Shown here: piece after piece, positions 8,130 to 17,701 of the stretch
How positions within the stretch are numbered: the first letter of the stretch is position 1
How the letters are laid out: each line of letters starts with the position of its first letter
Origin: Metabacillus lacus
GTDB lineage: Bacteria > Bacillota > Bacilli > Bacillales > Bacillaceae
Direction of reading: 5' to 3'
DNA length: 51,810 bases
Assembly (NCBI RefSeq): GCF_009674805.1
Contig: NZ_WKKI01000025.1
Location: 1-51,810, forward strand
Notes under the pieces: generated by a model
Database searches by the model: none
The model's input: the letters and a program-made list of their open reading frames with translations, nothing else
What the model was told of the DNA's origin: nothing
Made by a program: the position numbers and the translations under genes

Positions 8130-9425
8130 TTAACCTTTCCTCGCAACCAAAATATTTTTTTCGAAATTCTCAACAGCATCATTTAGAATTTTTTGGGCTA
8201 ATAAATATTGAATAAAGTAAATTAAAGCCATAGTTAAACTGTATAAACCAACAGTCCAATAAGTGTTTAATAATAAGTATTTGGATGTTCCAAATACTGC
8301 TAAAACAAGAACTAGCCTAAGTACATTCAGTATTAATGCTGTTTTTTGTTTTTCAAAAACATCAAAAATATTACTAATAGGTTTAAAGATTAATCTTGAA
8401 AAAACTGCAATTGATAGTAAGCTAGCATAAATCCCAGCTTCACTCCATTTGCTCCCAAAAACAATAGAAAATAAATATGGTCCAAATAATAATAAAACTA
8501 TTAGTGGAATAAATCCGATAAAGATTAAATTTCTCAATAGCTTATTTGAAATTTTTTTTAATCGGGCTGGATCTGTTGCCCTTAATGATGCAGACTCTGC
8601 ATAAAAAACGCTACTAACAGAAGTGCCTACTAAATTCATTGGTAACTGTATTACACTATTAGCTAACCCAAATAGACCCGCTTCTTTTGCCCCATATAAA
8701 GAAGTAATAAATAATACCGGAAGTACTATTGTTATATCTCCTAAATACCTCCGAGGAGTTGTATATAAAGGAAACTTACTATAACGCTTTGCTGCCCAGA
8801 TTAAGTAACGTTTATTAATTTTTGTAAATAATCCTCTTTCCTTTTTAACTAATGGATTAAGTAAGGAGGATATTCCAGCACTTTGTCCAACTATTTTCCC
8901 TATTAATAGGCCAATTGAACCTATTCCAATTACCCCAAGCCCTATAGTACTAAGATTTTGTAATATAGCTTGTTTGTATTTTGTTTTTGTTATAACTTTA
9001 AATCCTTTTCTCCTAAACGCCCATTGTGTAAGAATATTATACAATCCAATAAAAAAAAACCCTATTGGTAATAAGTATTTGTATTCAATAAGGGTTTCAC
9101 TATTTAAAAGTATTAGAAATTGATCACCAATAAAAACAAACAATAAAACCAAAACCATAAAAGATATAGTCAAAGTTAGTATACTCAAGAATAGTACATT
9201 TATCGCCTTTTTTTCACTTTCTGCTATTGGAATTGCCAATTCATAATTCATTGATCCCAAAATGCCCAATAAACCTATAATCGATGCGTAAACTGCAAGT
9301 ACTCCGTATTCTTGGGGAGTATAAACCCTTGTTATAATTGGTATTAGAAGAAAACTTAAAGCCTGAGCAAAGGCTGTACCTCCTGCAAGCATGAAAACAT
9401 TTTTTCCGAAATTACCTATCTTCAT
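8130..9425 (-). CDS. Oligosaccharide flippase (Wzx family)
   Basis: This is a 431-aa, highly hydrophobic protein with about 12 to 14 predicted membrane segments and the MATE/Wzx-type opening NVFMLAGGTAFAQALSFLLIP followed by TRVYTPQEYGVLAVY, a hallmark of polysaccharide flippases. It would move the undecaprenyl-linked repeat unit to the outer face of the membrane, where the polymerase encoded at 10689-11933 acts. It is the last assembly gene before the precursor genes, separated from Ugd by 282 bp of AT-rich DNA. Confidence 0.9.
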   Translation of the reverse strand: MKIGNFGKNVFMLAGGTAFAQALSFLLIPIITRVYTPQEYGVLAVYASIIGLLGILGSMNYELAIPIAESEKKAINVLFLSILTLTISFMVLVLLFVFIGDQFLILLNSETLIEYKYLLPIGFFFIGLYNILTQWAFRRKGFKVITKTKYKQAILQNLSTIGLGVIGIGSIGLLIGKIVGQSAGISSLLNPLVKKERGLFTKINKRYLIWAAKRYSKFPLYTTPRRYLGDITIVLPVLFITSLYGAKEAGLFGLANSVIQLPMNLVGTSVSSVFYAESASLRATDPARLKKISNKLLRNLIFIGFIPLIVLLLFGPYLFSIVFGSKWSEAGIYASLLSIAVFSRLIFKPISNIFDVFEKQKTALILNVLRLVLVLAVFGTSKYLLLNTYWTVGLYSLTMALIYFIQYLLAQKILNDAVENFEKNILVARKG

Positions 9426-9507
9426 TCCAATAATATTCCACCTATTTTAAGAATTTTTAGTATATTTCGTGCTTATGGTAACTTTTATCATAACTATTTG
9501 CATTACA

Positions 9508-10674
9508 TTAAATATCAGATTTAAATTCTTTTCGAACAATATGCCTTAGCCTTTCAAGGTATTTTTCGAAACCACAATTTTCTCGAATATAGTTTAAAGC
9601 ATTCTTCCCATAATAACTTATCTCTTCTTGATGTCCCAAGAAATATACTAACTTACTGGCAAGATCTTTGGCGCTAGTGTTGTCAAAAATTAAACCTGCA
9701 TTTCCTTCTAAAACATAAAACGCTGTCCCATTATTATCTGTACTAATTGTGCAAAGACCATTTGACATGGCCTCAAGGACAGAAATACTGGCTACTTCCT
9801 TTTTACTTGGGAGAACAAAGATGTCATGATCTGTATATAATTCCTTCATTCTACGATATGGAATATTTTTTAATAATGTGAATTTACCCTGCAAGTTATA
9901 ATCCTGAATCATACTAGCAAGGCTATCAAAATATTCTTGCTCATCTTCGTTTGAAACTTGGCCAACTATAGTAATGTGGAAATTTTTACGTTCTTTTATC
10001 AAAGAAACTGCCTCTACTAGGATTTTATGATTTTTATAATCTCTATATTTTCCTACATCTAAAATACGAATAATTCCATCTTTAACGTATTTTTTCTCTT
10101 CAGGTATTATATTAACCTCTTGAACAAAAGGAGCGAAATATGCATGCGAATTCACAGGTATTGTAGGAGAAGAGTAAGAACTATTTAGTAAATTAACATA
10201 CTTCACAGGAGAATACCTAACTTTAGGAAACACTATTTTAGCCAACATCTGTTTAAGTCTTTTCCCTCTCCACTCGTCCGCATTTATAGGGTTTTGGTTA
10301 TATAATATCACGTTTCGTATACCTAATAATTTACAACATGCATGTACAATCCGTGATTGTCTAGAACGTTCACGAAGAATCACGATATCAGGCTTAGAAG
10401 TTCTCAAGTAATTAAGAATTTGAATATATCCTGGCTTATAATTACGAAGCATCCAGTTTTCAGCGTATACCTCCCCTCTTCGTTTACGGATTATTTTGTA
10501 TACTGTTCTCAGTATTATTGGAGTTTTTAGAATATCAGGTTTTAATGCTTCGTAGTTTTCTGAGACCCCTTTGTACATGGCAAGAAACCGAACTTGATAT
10601 CCAGCTTTAAGTAGTCCTTCAGTAATTGGAATCTGGTTTGTGTGGTATCTTGGAGCAACATATAAAATCAACAA
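9508..10674 (-). CDS. Glycosyltransferase family 4
   Basis: This 388-aa protein has the GT-B architecture of GT4 retaining enzymes. The C-terminal nucleotide-sugar domain starts near RILDVGKYRDYKNHKILVEA (around 205-225), and the ExxxxxxxE-like donor site is at KKEVASISVLEAMSNGL, followed by a D-N-GTAFYVLEGNAG loop. A typical N-terminal acceptor domain is present. It would add one sugar to the growing lipid-linked repeat unit at the inner membrane face; donor and linkage cannot be read from the sequence. It lies 14 bp after the polymerase gene. Confidence 0.9.
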   Translation of the reverse strand: MLILYVAPRYHTNQIPITEGLLKAGYQVRFLAMYKGVSENYEALKPDILKTPIILRTVYKIIRKRRGEVYAENWMLRNYKPGYIQILNYLRTSKPDIVILRERSRQSRIVHACCKLLGIRNVILYNQNPINADEWRGKRLKQMLAKIVFPKVRYSPVKYVNLLNSSYSSPTIPVNSHAYFAPFVQEVNIIPEEKKYVKDGIIRILDVGKYRDYKNHKILVEAVSLIKERKNFHITIVGQVSNEDEQEYFDSLASMIQDYNLQGKFTLLKNIPYRRMKELYTDHDIFVLPSKKEVASISVLEAMSNGLCTISTDNNGTAFYVLEGNAGLIFDNTSAKDLASKLVYFLGHQEEISYYGKNALNYIRENCGFEKYLERLRHIVRKEFKSDI

Positions 10675-10688
10675 CCTGAATTCCTCCT

Positions 10689-11933
10689 CTATTCAATGAT
10701 TAGCTGTTTCGACTTCTTTAAAGCTCTTAGACTCTGTAAATATACCAACATTAAGACCCATATCATCATGAACTTCCTCGAATAGTATGTTACTTGCCAA
10801 TATTCCAACGTAATCATTACAATTGCTAATAACAAGAATACGTTAATCATGTTCTTATCTCTATCTCCCGCATATTTTCGGTAAATCCATAAAGAAACTA
10901 TTATATATAAATATTTAAGATAGTAAATTACAAATCCAATCCACCCTCCGCTAACAAGAATCTCTAGAAAGTTATTATGTGAGTAATATCCTCCATTGTT
11001 AAAAATATAACGAAAATTGTCCAGCCCCCATCCCATAAGTGGTCTTTCCCATAATGCAGATTTTGCAGCTTCAATCAACGAAAGCCTTGTTAGTAATGAC
11101 GCGTCATCAATATCATTCTTATCATTGGTTATATACTCAACCACATTTTCGAGCCGATAACCAACAATTGAATATAAAGTAGCGTTATAAATAGTTAGAT
11201 AGTAACCTATAATACATAAGGTGAGAACTACGATCATATTAGCGAATAGTTTAAAAATATTCCTACGATGTTGCCCAAAATAAAACCAACCCAACATCGC
11301 AACAGGTACAAACAAAAATGCTTTTCTCGTACCGGATGAAACAAGGGCAAGTAACAATAGTAAAAAGATTATCCAAAATTTCTTCTTGTCGTTCTTATAT
11401 AAAATAGTTGCTAGTACCATACATATACCTGCCATCCAACCAACACTAATTGATATAACTCCTCCAATATTAATGCCACCTATTTGAATTCCGTTACCAC
11501 TACGGTTTTCAAAGAGTGTTCCTACGTCAATTAATAGGTTAATCAAAATTGCCCACACGAAAGACAAGAAAAATAATTTTAGAACATGCTTAAAATTGTT
11601 CCTGAAGATTGCATAGTTATATACACAAATATATACTAGAGTACACACTAAAAGAGTTTGTATCATATCCTTCGATACATTTTTATCTACTGTTACACCA
11701 ATTAAAATTTGCAAAATGCAATATCCGATAAAAATAATTTCTAAGGCAAAGTAAGTCGGAAGTTTTACTATCCTTGCACGTATTATAATCATAAATATAC
11801 ATATAACGATAAATAAAAGCATAGTAAGCCGACCAAGATTCGTACGTTCTGAGAGAAACGACATCACTAGAAATAAACAGAATAAAGTATCTGCTACATT
11901 TCCTATTCCAATTTTTTTCCTTAGTGTACTCAT
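10689..11933 (-). CDS. O-antigen/exopolysaccharide polymerase (Wzy-like)
   Basis: A 414-aa integral membrane protein with roughly ten hydrophobic segments and one large external loop around residues 240-310. That loop contains SLIEAAKSALWERPLMGWGLDNF and YYSHNNFLEILVSGGWIGF. The GxGxxNF...HN.FLE.L...G..G pattern is the O-antigen ligase/Wzy_C signature. It would polymerise flipped repeat units. The context (flippase on one side, glycosyltransferases on both) fits a Wzy-dependent pathway. Confidence 0.9.
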   Translation of the reverse strand: MSTLRKKIGIGNVADTLFCLFLVMSFLSERTNLGRLTMLLFIVICIFMIIIRARIVKLPTYFALEIIFIGYCILQILIGVTVDKNVSKDMIQTLLVCTLVYICVYNYAIFRNNFKHVLKLFFLSFVWAILINLLIDVGTLFENRSGNGIQIGGINIGGVISISVGWMAGICMVLATILYKNDKKKFWIIFLLLLLALVSSGTRKAFLFVPVAMLGWFYFGQHRRNIFKLFANMIVVLTLCIIGYYLTIYNATLYSIVGYRLENVVEYITNDKNDIDDASLLTRLSLIEAAKSALWERPLMGWGLDNFRYIFNNGGYYSHNNFLEILVSGGWIGFVIYYLKYLYIIVSLWIYRKYAGDRDKNMINVFLLLAIVMITLEYWQVTYYSRKFMMIWVLMLVYLQSLRALKKSKQLIIE

Positions 11934-11988
11934 AAGTTATCTAATCCTTATTGTGTTAATATTTAAAATAAAAATGTAGCCAATATCC

Positions 11989-13065
11989 TTACTTGTTAAA
12001 CACTACAAACTTAATAAACTTCAACCATTCCTCTGCGATAACAGTGGCATCCAACCGTTCTCTAATTTTCAAAGCATTTCTTCCTAGTTTTTTGGCTAGA
12101 ATACTAGATCCTGCTACTTTGCACATAGCTTCAATCATAGCATCTAAATCTCCTACTGGTACAAGCAAACCGTTTACACCATCATCAATTAGTTCTGCTG
12201 GTCCTCCAGTTGGACAATTAGTGGAGATAACTGGTACACCCATTGCCATGGCTTCTATTACTACATTAGGCATACCTTCATAATCTGAACTAAGTACAAA
12301 CATTGCTCCCCCATTTATCCGCTCTAATAAATCTTCTTTTCTCCCTGGAAATTGGAAAGCACCTTGTGGTAGCAGTGAAGAAGCAAGCTCATTTAGTTCA
12401 TTTCTCAAAGTACCTTCTCCATATATTGTTAATACGTAGTCCTTATTAGTTTCATAGAACCTTGCAAAAGCTTTTATCAATAACGGGAAATTCTTTTGCT
12501 TATCTAACCTACCAGCTCCTATGATCTCTTTTCTCCTCTCACTTTTTAATACTGGGATTTGATTTAAATCCAATGGGTTCGGTAAGATTACACTTTTTTC
12601 TCTTATCTTCTTTGAGAAAAAATTTGCGGCTCCTTCTGTTTGAAAGACAAATCCCTTAGCAAAAGGATAGAATATATTCCTAAGAAAACGTGTCTCTTTT
12701 TTCCAGGGCATAACCCAGGGATTATTTCTCTCTGAAACAACAACAGGTATGTTAGTACCTAACAGTGAAGGTATTACATAAATGCCTATATCTTCAGGAA
12801 GGGTTAATACTAAATCTGGTTTTGAATTCACCACATAATCCCTAAGCTTCTTATACCTAAGAACTTTATCAATAGATGCATTTGAAGACTGCTTCCCTAT
12901 AGGCTGTATTTTTACTCCTTTAGGAATATCGTACAATATCTTTTCATCGTCAATAGTTATTATTTCACAATTAATTTGTATTTTGGTGAAATGCTTAACA
13001 AGTTCTGTAATTACACGCTCCGCTCCACCAGCCCACATACTTCTAGTAATAAATATAACTTTCAA
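11989..13065 (-). CDS. Glycosyltransferase family 4
   Basis: A 358-aa GT4-type enzyme. It starts with MWAGGAERVITELVKHF, a classic acceptor-domain loop. The donor domain has IIGAGRLDKQKNFPLLIKAF near residue 190 and the motif SDYEGMPNVVIEAMAMGVPV around 260, which carries the EX7E-like donor site; GGPAELIDDGVNGLLVPVGD follows. It is cytoplasmic or peripheral membrane and adds a hexose-type residue to the repeat unit. Specificity is unknown. Confidence 0.92.
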   Translation of the reverse strand: MKVIFITRSMWAGGAERVITELVKHFTKIQINCEIITIDDEKILYDIPKGVKIQPIGKQSSNASIDKVLRYKKLRDYVVNSKPDLVLTLPEDIGIYVIPSLLGTNIPVVVSERNNPWVMPWKKETRFLRNIFYPFAKGFVFQTEGAANFFSKKIREKSVILPNPLDLNQIPVLKSERRKEIIGAGRLDKQKNFPLLIKAFARFYETNKDYVLTIYGEGTLRNELNELASSLLPQGAFQFPGRKEDLLERINGGAMFVLSSDYEGMPNVVIEAMAMGVPVISTNCPTGGPAELIDDGVNGLLVPVGDLDAMIEAMCKVAGSSILAKKLGRNALKIRERLDATVIAEEWLKFIKFVVFNK

Positions 13066-13111
13066 TACAGATACCTACCTTTACAAAAAATACTAGTATA
13101 AGATAGTATTT

Positions 13112-13759
13112 TTATATTGAATTTATTAGCCTAGTTACATTTAAGTATCTTGACTTACCGAATGGCTCTTGAGAAGCAAGAACATATTTTTGTTTCTTTG
13201 CTGATTTTATAAATATCATTGAATTTGAATTAGGAAATTCACTAGAAGTAAAACAAATTTTATTCTTAAATTTCAGTTTATCAAATCTATTTAAGTGCTC
13301 CTTTGTACAACCATTTTGATCATTGAATTTAATTAGTAATCTTTCCCAATTAATTCGTTTACATCTTTTATTCCACTTCTCATAAGCATCTTCCTCACTA
13401 GTATAATGAAGAAATATTATTTCAATATCTTTTAATAGACCAATAGGGTACTCACCAAATTTTTCACTTTTTTTAAGAATCTCAAAATAGCGAGATTCTT
13501 TGGGATCGATAAAGGTTAACTCCGACTCTATATATTCTTTTAAGTTTAATACAAATTTTATGTAATCTTCTGCCATAAAGTACAAACCTATTGTTGGAGA
13601 ATTATATGAAATTCCATAACTTTGATATATAAAGCCACCCCAACAATTGTTTGATATAATTGTAAAATTAGTATATTCCAATGATTTTCTTCGCAATTTT
13701 GCAGATTCTTTAATGTACTGCCTTCTTAACCTTAATTTAAGCCCTTCAAGACTAACCAC
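13112..13759 (-). CDS. DUF1919 family protein
   Basis: A 215-aa soluble protein matching DUF1919. The N-terminal TIISNNCWGGFIYQ stretch (about 32-45) is followed by a TIGLYFMAEDYIKFVLNLKEY block and a late PFGKSRYLN motif. Members occur in capsule and exopolysaccharide loci next to glycosyltransferases, and their biochemical role is not established. The position between two GT4 genes suggests modification or transfer on the repeat unit. Confidence 0.82.
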   Translation of the reverse strand: MVSLEGLKLRLRRQYIKESAKLRRKSLEYTNFTIISNNCWGGFIYQSYGISYNSPTIGLYFMAEDYIKFVLNLKEYIESELTFIDPKESRYFEILKKSEKFGEYPIGLLKDIEIIFLHYTSEEDAYEKWNKRCKRINWERLLIKFNDQNGCTKEHLNRFDKLKFKNKICFTSSEFPNSNSMIFIKSAKKQKYVLASQEPFGKSRYLNVTRLINSI

Positions 13760-13798
13760 ATTTTCACTCTCCTTTATCTAACAACAATAGTAATAATA

Positions 13799-14896
13799 TT
13801 AATTGTTAGTAAACTTATAGTATAAACTTTGTAATGTCTTTGCATTTTCTTCAATATTGTATCCTGAATCAGTAACTTGGAATGCGTTTTTTTCATTGAT
13901 TATTTCTCGATTTACCTTTACAGTATCATTTATTAATTTCGCCCATTCTTCAGCTGTTTTTTCTAAAGAAATATATTCAATTAATTCAGTTACCCTTACC
14001 TCTTCTGTTATTACATCAGATACAAAGCACTGGAGGCTAGCTGATTGAGCTTCTAATAGAGTTAGTGGTAACCCTTCAAAACGTGAGGGCATGACTATAA
14101 CATCCATAACTTGCATAAGATTTGGTACTTCCCTTGATTTACCGGTAAAGATAACAGCATTATTTAGCCCTAAACTGTTAACTTTATTTTCAAGGTCAGT
14201 TCGAAGTACACCATCACCAACTAGCAAAAGTCTATATGATTTATCATATTTATATAACTCAGAAAAGACATCAATTAGAAATTCATGATTCTTTTGGTAA
14301 TTAAATGCACCTACATTACCAACTACCTTACATCCTACTAATCCATATTTTTTTCTATACTTCTTACGATGGTCGTCATTATACTTAAACTTATTAACAT
14401 CAATCCCGTTGTTAATAACTGTAAAAGACTTTCCATTATATAGCCACTCACCAGCTCTAACGCCACAAGCAAACCCGTTTGTATAGTTTTTGTCAAAAGT
14501 CTTTCTCAGTAATTTATGAACTATTTTATAGTTAGTTGTTGTATTATGACTATGAGGAATACGAACTTTTACACCGCCTATTTTAGATGCAAGCATTTCA
14601 ATAGCAAGTGTACAACTATTTCCGTGAGCGTGAACTATATTATAGTCACCCAACTTCACAATCTCTGTGACTTTCTTCATATATTTTAACGGAGATTTTA
14701 AGCGATAATTTAATTCGTATAACTTGCTTCCATTATCAATTATCTCTTGCCTTAATTTATCGTCAGTACACCTCTTTACAACAAAATCCATATGAACTTT
14801 AGATTTATCTATTGAATTATAATAACTCATTATCACATTTGAAATTCCGTCACCAAACCCAAAATTTACAGTACATATAACTAATACTTTCAACAT
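13799..14896 (-). CDS. Glycosyltransferase family 4 (GT4, CapM/EpsF-like)
   Basis: A 365-aa GT4 enzyme. The N-terminus contains VNFGFGDGISNVIMSYYNSI and HAHGNSC; the donor domain begins near VGNVGAFNYQKNHEFLIDVF and has PSRFEGLPLTLLEAQSASL, the donor-binding motif. The relation to EpsF- and CapM-like transferases is inferred from the D-FGFGDGIS and HSHNTTTNYK motifs. It is one of three GT4 enzymes here, so the repeat unit probably has at least four or five sugars. Confidence 0.9.
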   Translation of the reverse strand: MLKVLVICTVNFGFGDGISNVIMSYYNSIDKSKVHMDFVVKRCTDDKLRQEIIDNGSKLYELNYRLKSPLKYMKKVTEIVKLGDYNIVHAHGNSCTLAIEMLASKIGGVKVRIPHSHNTTTNYKIVHKLLRKTFDKNYTNGFACGVRAGEWLYNGKSFTVINNGIDVNKFKYNDDHRKKYRKKYGLVGCKVVGNVGAFNYQKNHEFLIDVFSELYKYDKSYRLLLVGDGVLRTDLENKVNSLGLNNAVIFTGKSREVPNLMQVMDVIVMPSRFEGLPLTLLEAQSASLQCFVSDVITEEVRVTELIEYISLEKTAEEWAKLINDTVKVNREIINEKNAFQVTDSGYNIEENAKTLQSLYYKFTNN

Positions 14897-15025
14897 TTTA
14901 AAACTCCAATTTGTTTTAATTTTGCTTTAAATCCTTTTAATTACCTTCTAAATATTTTAACCAATGTACCTATAACCCTCCACATGTGAAGAGAAACAAA
15001 ATTTTATAAGGTTTATTCATTTTCT

Positions 15026-15919
15026 TTACTTTACAGGCAACTTAATCCAACTACCCATTTTTTCATTCAAACTGTAAGGACTAATTTTTCCAAATCCAGC
15101 ATCACTAATAAATGTTATTTCTCCAAAGTATATCTCGTTATTTATAACATAGAAATCAACTCTTGCATGTGGAAACGGTTTTGAAAGTTTTTTTGCATAA
15201 TTTTTCATCTTATCATATTGTTTCGGTTTTTCAAAACTATTTGCATCGTCATAAGGAAAATTTATACACTGATTTTCAAGTATGTTCCAGTCGCCATCAT
15301 AAACTTTCCTTTTATGAAATGTAAATCTGTCTGTATCTATTGCTGTCAATGCAACTCCATGCTCTCCTCCAAAATTATTAAAACAAAACATTTTGTAGTC
15401 AACTGGCACATTTGAATTATCTTCCGTTAGGAATTTCTCTATGATAATCCGAGGTTTAATTACTCCATAAAACCACTCGCCATAACATGGTAAGTATTTC
15501 TGTTTTAGCCACTTGTTTACATGTTTGATAGTTCTTTTTTTATCTAGACTATCCTTATTGGTACAAATAATGTTATTACCAGATCCGTGTGTGACTTTAA
15601 TAACAAACCGTTGAGGTAAGTCTTCGAAAGGAATATCACGTGCATCATACCCTTCCCATAATAACTCATTAAGAATTTCCTCACACCCGCAATCTTTCAC
15701 ATATTGACGAACAGTGTATTTATCAGTACATAACGGCATTAATTCATTTTTATAGTAGAGTTTCATCCAATTTAACTTTTCGTTATATGTCTTAGGATTA
15801 TCTATATTTAGCTTATATTTATGTTTAATATAAAAAAGAGCCTGAAACACTGCTTTAGGACTAATTTTATAAACAACATTTACCGGGGTTAATAATATTC
15901 TTTTTAACTGTTTATGCAT
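15026..15919 (-). CDS. TupA-like ATP-grasp protein
   Basis: This 297-aa protein fits the TupA-like ATP-grasp family, named after the teichuronopeptide gene tupA of alkaliphilic Bacillus. Visible landmarks are the N-terminal NPKTYNEKLNWMKLYYKN and LCTDKYTVRQYVK, then FVIKVTHGSGNNIIC (phosphate-binding strand-loop, about residues 96-110), IIIEKFL, and the C-terminal ARVDFYVINNEIYFGEITF, which supplies the metal-binding acidic residues. ATP-grasp enzymes form amide-type bonds, so it may attach an amino acid or similar group to a uronic acid carboxyl. That substrate is inference. Confidence 0.85.
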   Translation of the reverse strand: MHKQLKRILLTPVNVVYKISPKAVFQALFYIKHKYKLNIDNPKTYNEKLNWMKLYYKNELMPLCTDKYTVRQYVKDCGCEEILNELLWEGYDARDIPFEDLPQRFVIKVTHGSGNNIICTNKDSLDKKRTIKHVNKWLKQKYLPCYGEWFYGVIKPRIIIEKFLTEDNSNVPVDYKMFCFNNFGGEHGVALTAIDTDRFTFHKRKVYDGDWNILENQCINFPYDDANSFEKPKQYDKMKNYAKKLSKPFPHARVDFYVINNEIYFGEITFISDAGFGKISPYSLNEKMGSWIKLPVK

Positions 15920-15943
15920 ATAAATCCTCCACTATATACTAAT

Positions 15944-16813
15944 TCAATCATTAAAAGCTTTAAGCTTCTCCAATTCTTCTATACTTTTCTTTTCAAATTC
16001 ATATATTTTTGCATCAACTAAATATCTGTACCAATAGCATTCAAAGTAATGGTATATATAGCCTTCTTTTCCATCTAAGAAACCTAATCTAAAGTAGTAA
16101 TTATATACGAACCATAACCATGCTCTAAAAAATCTTGGTGCCTTATAGTATAATCCAAATTTCTTTTTTCTTGTACTTTGGATTTTTTTATCCGTTTGAA
16201 TTTCGCTAGTATTTCCTTTTTTATAAGCTATATAATCTTCCATTTCACGAGTGGCGTAATAATTATATTTTGTTATAAAACTATTAATATCTTTAAAATC
16301 ATGATGGATAAAACGTTCTTTTAATGCGACAGAACGACCATATGATAACACGCTATGAGCATCCCTCTTTCGGTCCTCTATCCTACCAATTCCTCGCTTG
16401 AAAATCATTAGTTTTCTCTTTTTACTAGCACCGTATTTTAGACGTTTACCTAAAAAGTATAACCACGCTTCCATTGTTATACCGTTAACATCATCTTCAT
16501 CTGCATGTTGGGCCATCAACATTTCAGCTTCTTTGCATAGTTCTGTGGTAAATCTTTCATCAGCATCTAGGCGTAGTATCCATTTTGTTGTAATACTTGT
16601 ATTGTCGATTCCCCAATTAAATTGCTGAGCATAATAATCAAATTTATTAATAAAAACATCTGCACCATGTTTTTGTGCTAATTCAACAGTTTTGTCAGTA
16701 CTCCCGCTATCAACAACTACTACTCGTTCAGCAAAACCTTTAATAGACTCTAGACATGCTACTATATTTTTACTTTCATTTTTCGTTAATACAATTGCTG
16801 TTAAATCTGCCAT
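15944..16813 (-). CDS. Glycosyltransferase family 2
   Basis: A 289-aa GT-A enzyme of family GT2. It begins LTAIVLTKNESKNIVACLES, VVVVDSGSTDKTVELAQKHG forms the nucleotide-binding strand, and WILRLDADERFT carries the metal-binding DxD-like motif near residue 84. A C-terminal region rich in aromatic residues (RFFRAWLWFVYNYYFRLGFLDG) is typical of the WaaE/KdtX-like subgroup and likely touches the membrane. It probably adds an early sugar to the lipid-linked intermediate, as the gene is third after the initiating transferase. Confidence 0.92.
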   Translation of the reverse strand: MADLTAIVLTKNESKNIVACLESIKGFAERVVVVDSGSTDKTVELAQKHGADVFINKFDYYAQQFNWGIDNTSITTKWILRLDADERFTTELCKEAEMLMAQHADEDDVNGITMEAWLYFLGKRLKYGASKKRKLMIFKRGIGRIEDRKRDAHSVLSYGRSVALKERFIHHDFKDINSFITKYNYYATREMEDYIAYKKGNTSEIQTDKKIQSTRKKKFGLYYKAPRFFRAWLWFVYNYYFRLGFLDGKEGYIYHYFECYWYRYLVDAKIYEFEKKSIEELEKLKAFND

Positions 16814-16831
16814 AAAACATCCCTCACAAAA

Positions 16832-17701
16832 TTATTTGAAGTTTTCAGACTGAACTATTGAATCCTTTAAATCCCTAATTCGATATTCAAATTTATAATC
16901 ACTCATATCCGAATCGTATACTAAGTTACCAAATAGTTTGTTCATAATACCCAAATTAAGCTTAGTAGCTAAAATATTCAAAGCTGGATTAAAGAGCTTC
17001 GTTAATTTAATCTTGTTCCCATGCGCCTCAGCAATTAACTGTACCATTTCACTTGTCTTCACATGTTCCTTATTTTGTGGAAAAAACAGTCCACTTTCTT
17101 CATTCTCAATCATTATTCGAATAAATTCACATAAATTATCAATGTGAAGCATACTTCGCTGATTATCAATGTCAGGGAAAAAAGGTAACTTCTTTGCAAC
17201 CTTTGCTAACTTTGGATAATTCCCTTTTGAACCTTTTCCGTAAATCATAGGTGACCTAATAATTAAAACTTTAAACTCATCACTCTCTAAAGGCTTTATA
17301 CCTTCTTCAGCCTGCAGCTTACTATCACCATAAAAATTACTTGGTTTAGGTACTGTATTTTTATCAATTACCTTGATTTCACTGCTACCATCACCATACA
17401 CAATTATGCTGCTCATAAACATAAATTGTTTTACACCTTCTGCTTTTGCTTTTTTAGCAACCTCAATTGTAAGGTCACGGTTTATTTTATAATATAGACC
17501 TGCCATCTTAGGGTCGGATGAGACATGTGCTATTCCTGCTACATGTAAAACTGCATCATAGCTGGAAAATTTTTTTTCCTTCCATGATTCTTTTCTTAAA
17601 CTTATAGAATCTATATAATATTCATCTGGGTAACGTTGCACCCATTTTTTGAAACTTTTACCGACATAGCTGTTTACACCAGTTATTAAAATCCTCTTCA
17701 T
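16832..17701 (-). CDS. NAD-dependent epimerase/dehydratase family protein
   Basis: A 289-aa extended SDR. TGVNSYVGKSF at residues 6-16 is the dinucleotide-binding loop, a LHVAGIAHVS segment follows, and the catalytic YxxxK is YGDSK in a PSNFYGDSKLQAEE context. The protein is shorter than GalE and lacks its C-terminal part, resembling the WbpV/WbpK-type epimerases and reductases that work on undecaprenyl- or nucleotide-linked 4-keto sugars. Sitting directly between the initiating sugar transferase (1-bp gap) and a GT2, it may process the sugar made by EpsC, such as reducing a 4-keto intermediate. That is inference. Confidence 0.82.
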   Translation of the reverse strand: MKRILITGVNSYVGKSFKKWVQRYPDEYYIDSISLRKESWKEKKFSSYDAVLHVAGIAHVSSDPKMAGLYYKINRDLTIEVAKKAKAEGVKQFMFMSSIIVYGDGSSEIKVIDKNTVPKPSNFYGDSKLQAEEGIKPLESDEFKVLIIRSPMIYGKGSKGNYPKLAKVAKKLPFFPDIDNQRSMLHIDNLCEFIRIMIENEESGLFFPQNKEHVKTSEMVQLIAEAHGNKIKLTKLFNPALNILATKLNLGIMNKLFGNLVYDSDMSDYKFEYRIRDLKDSIVQSENFK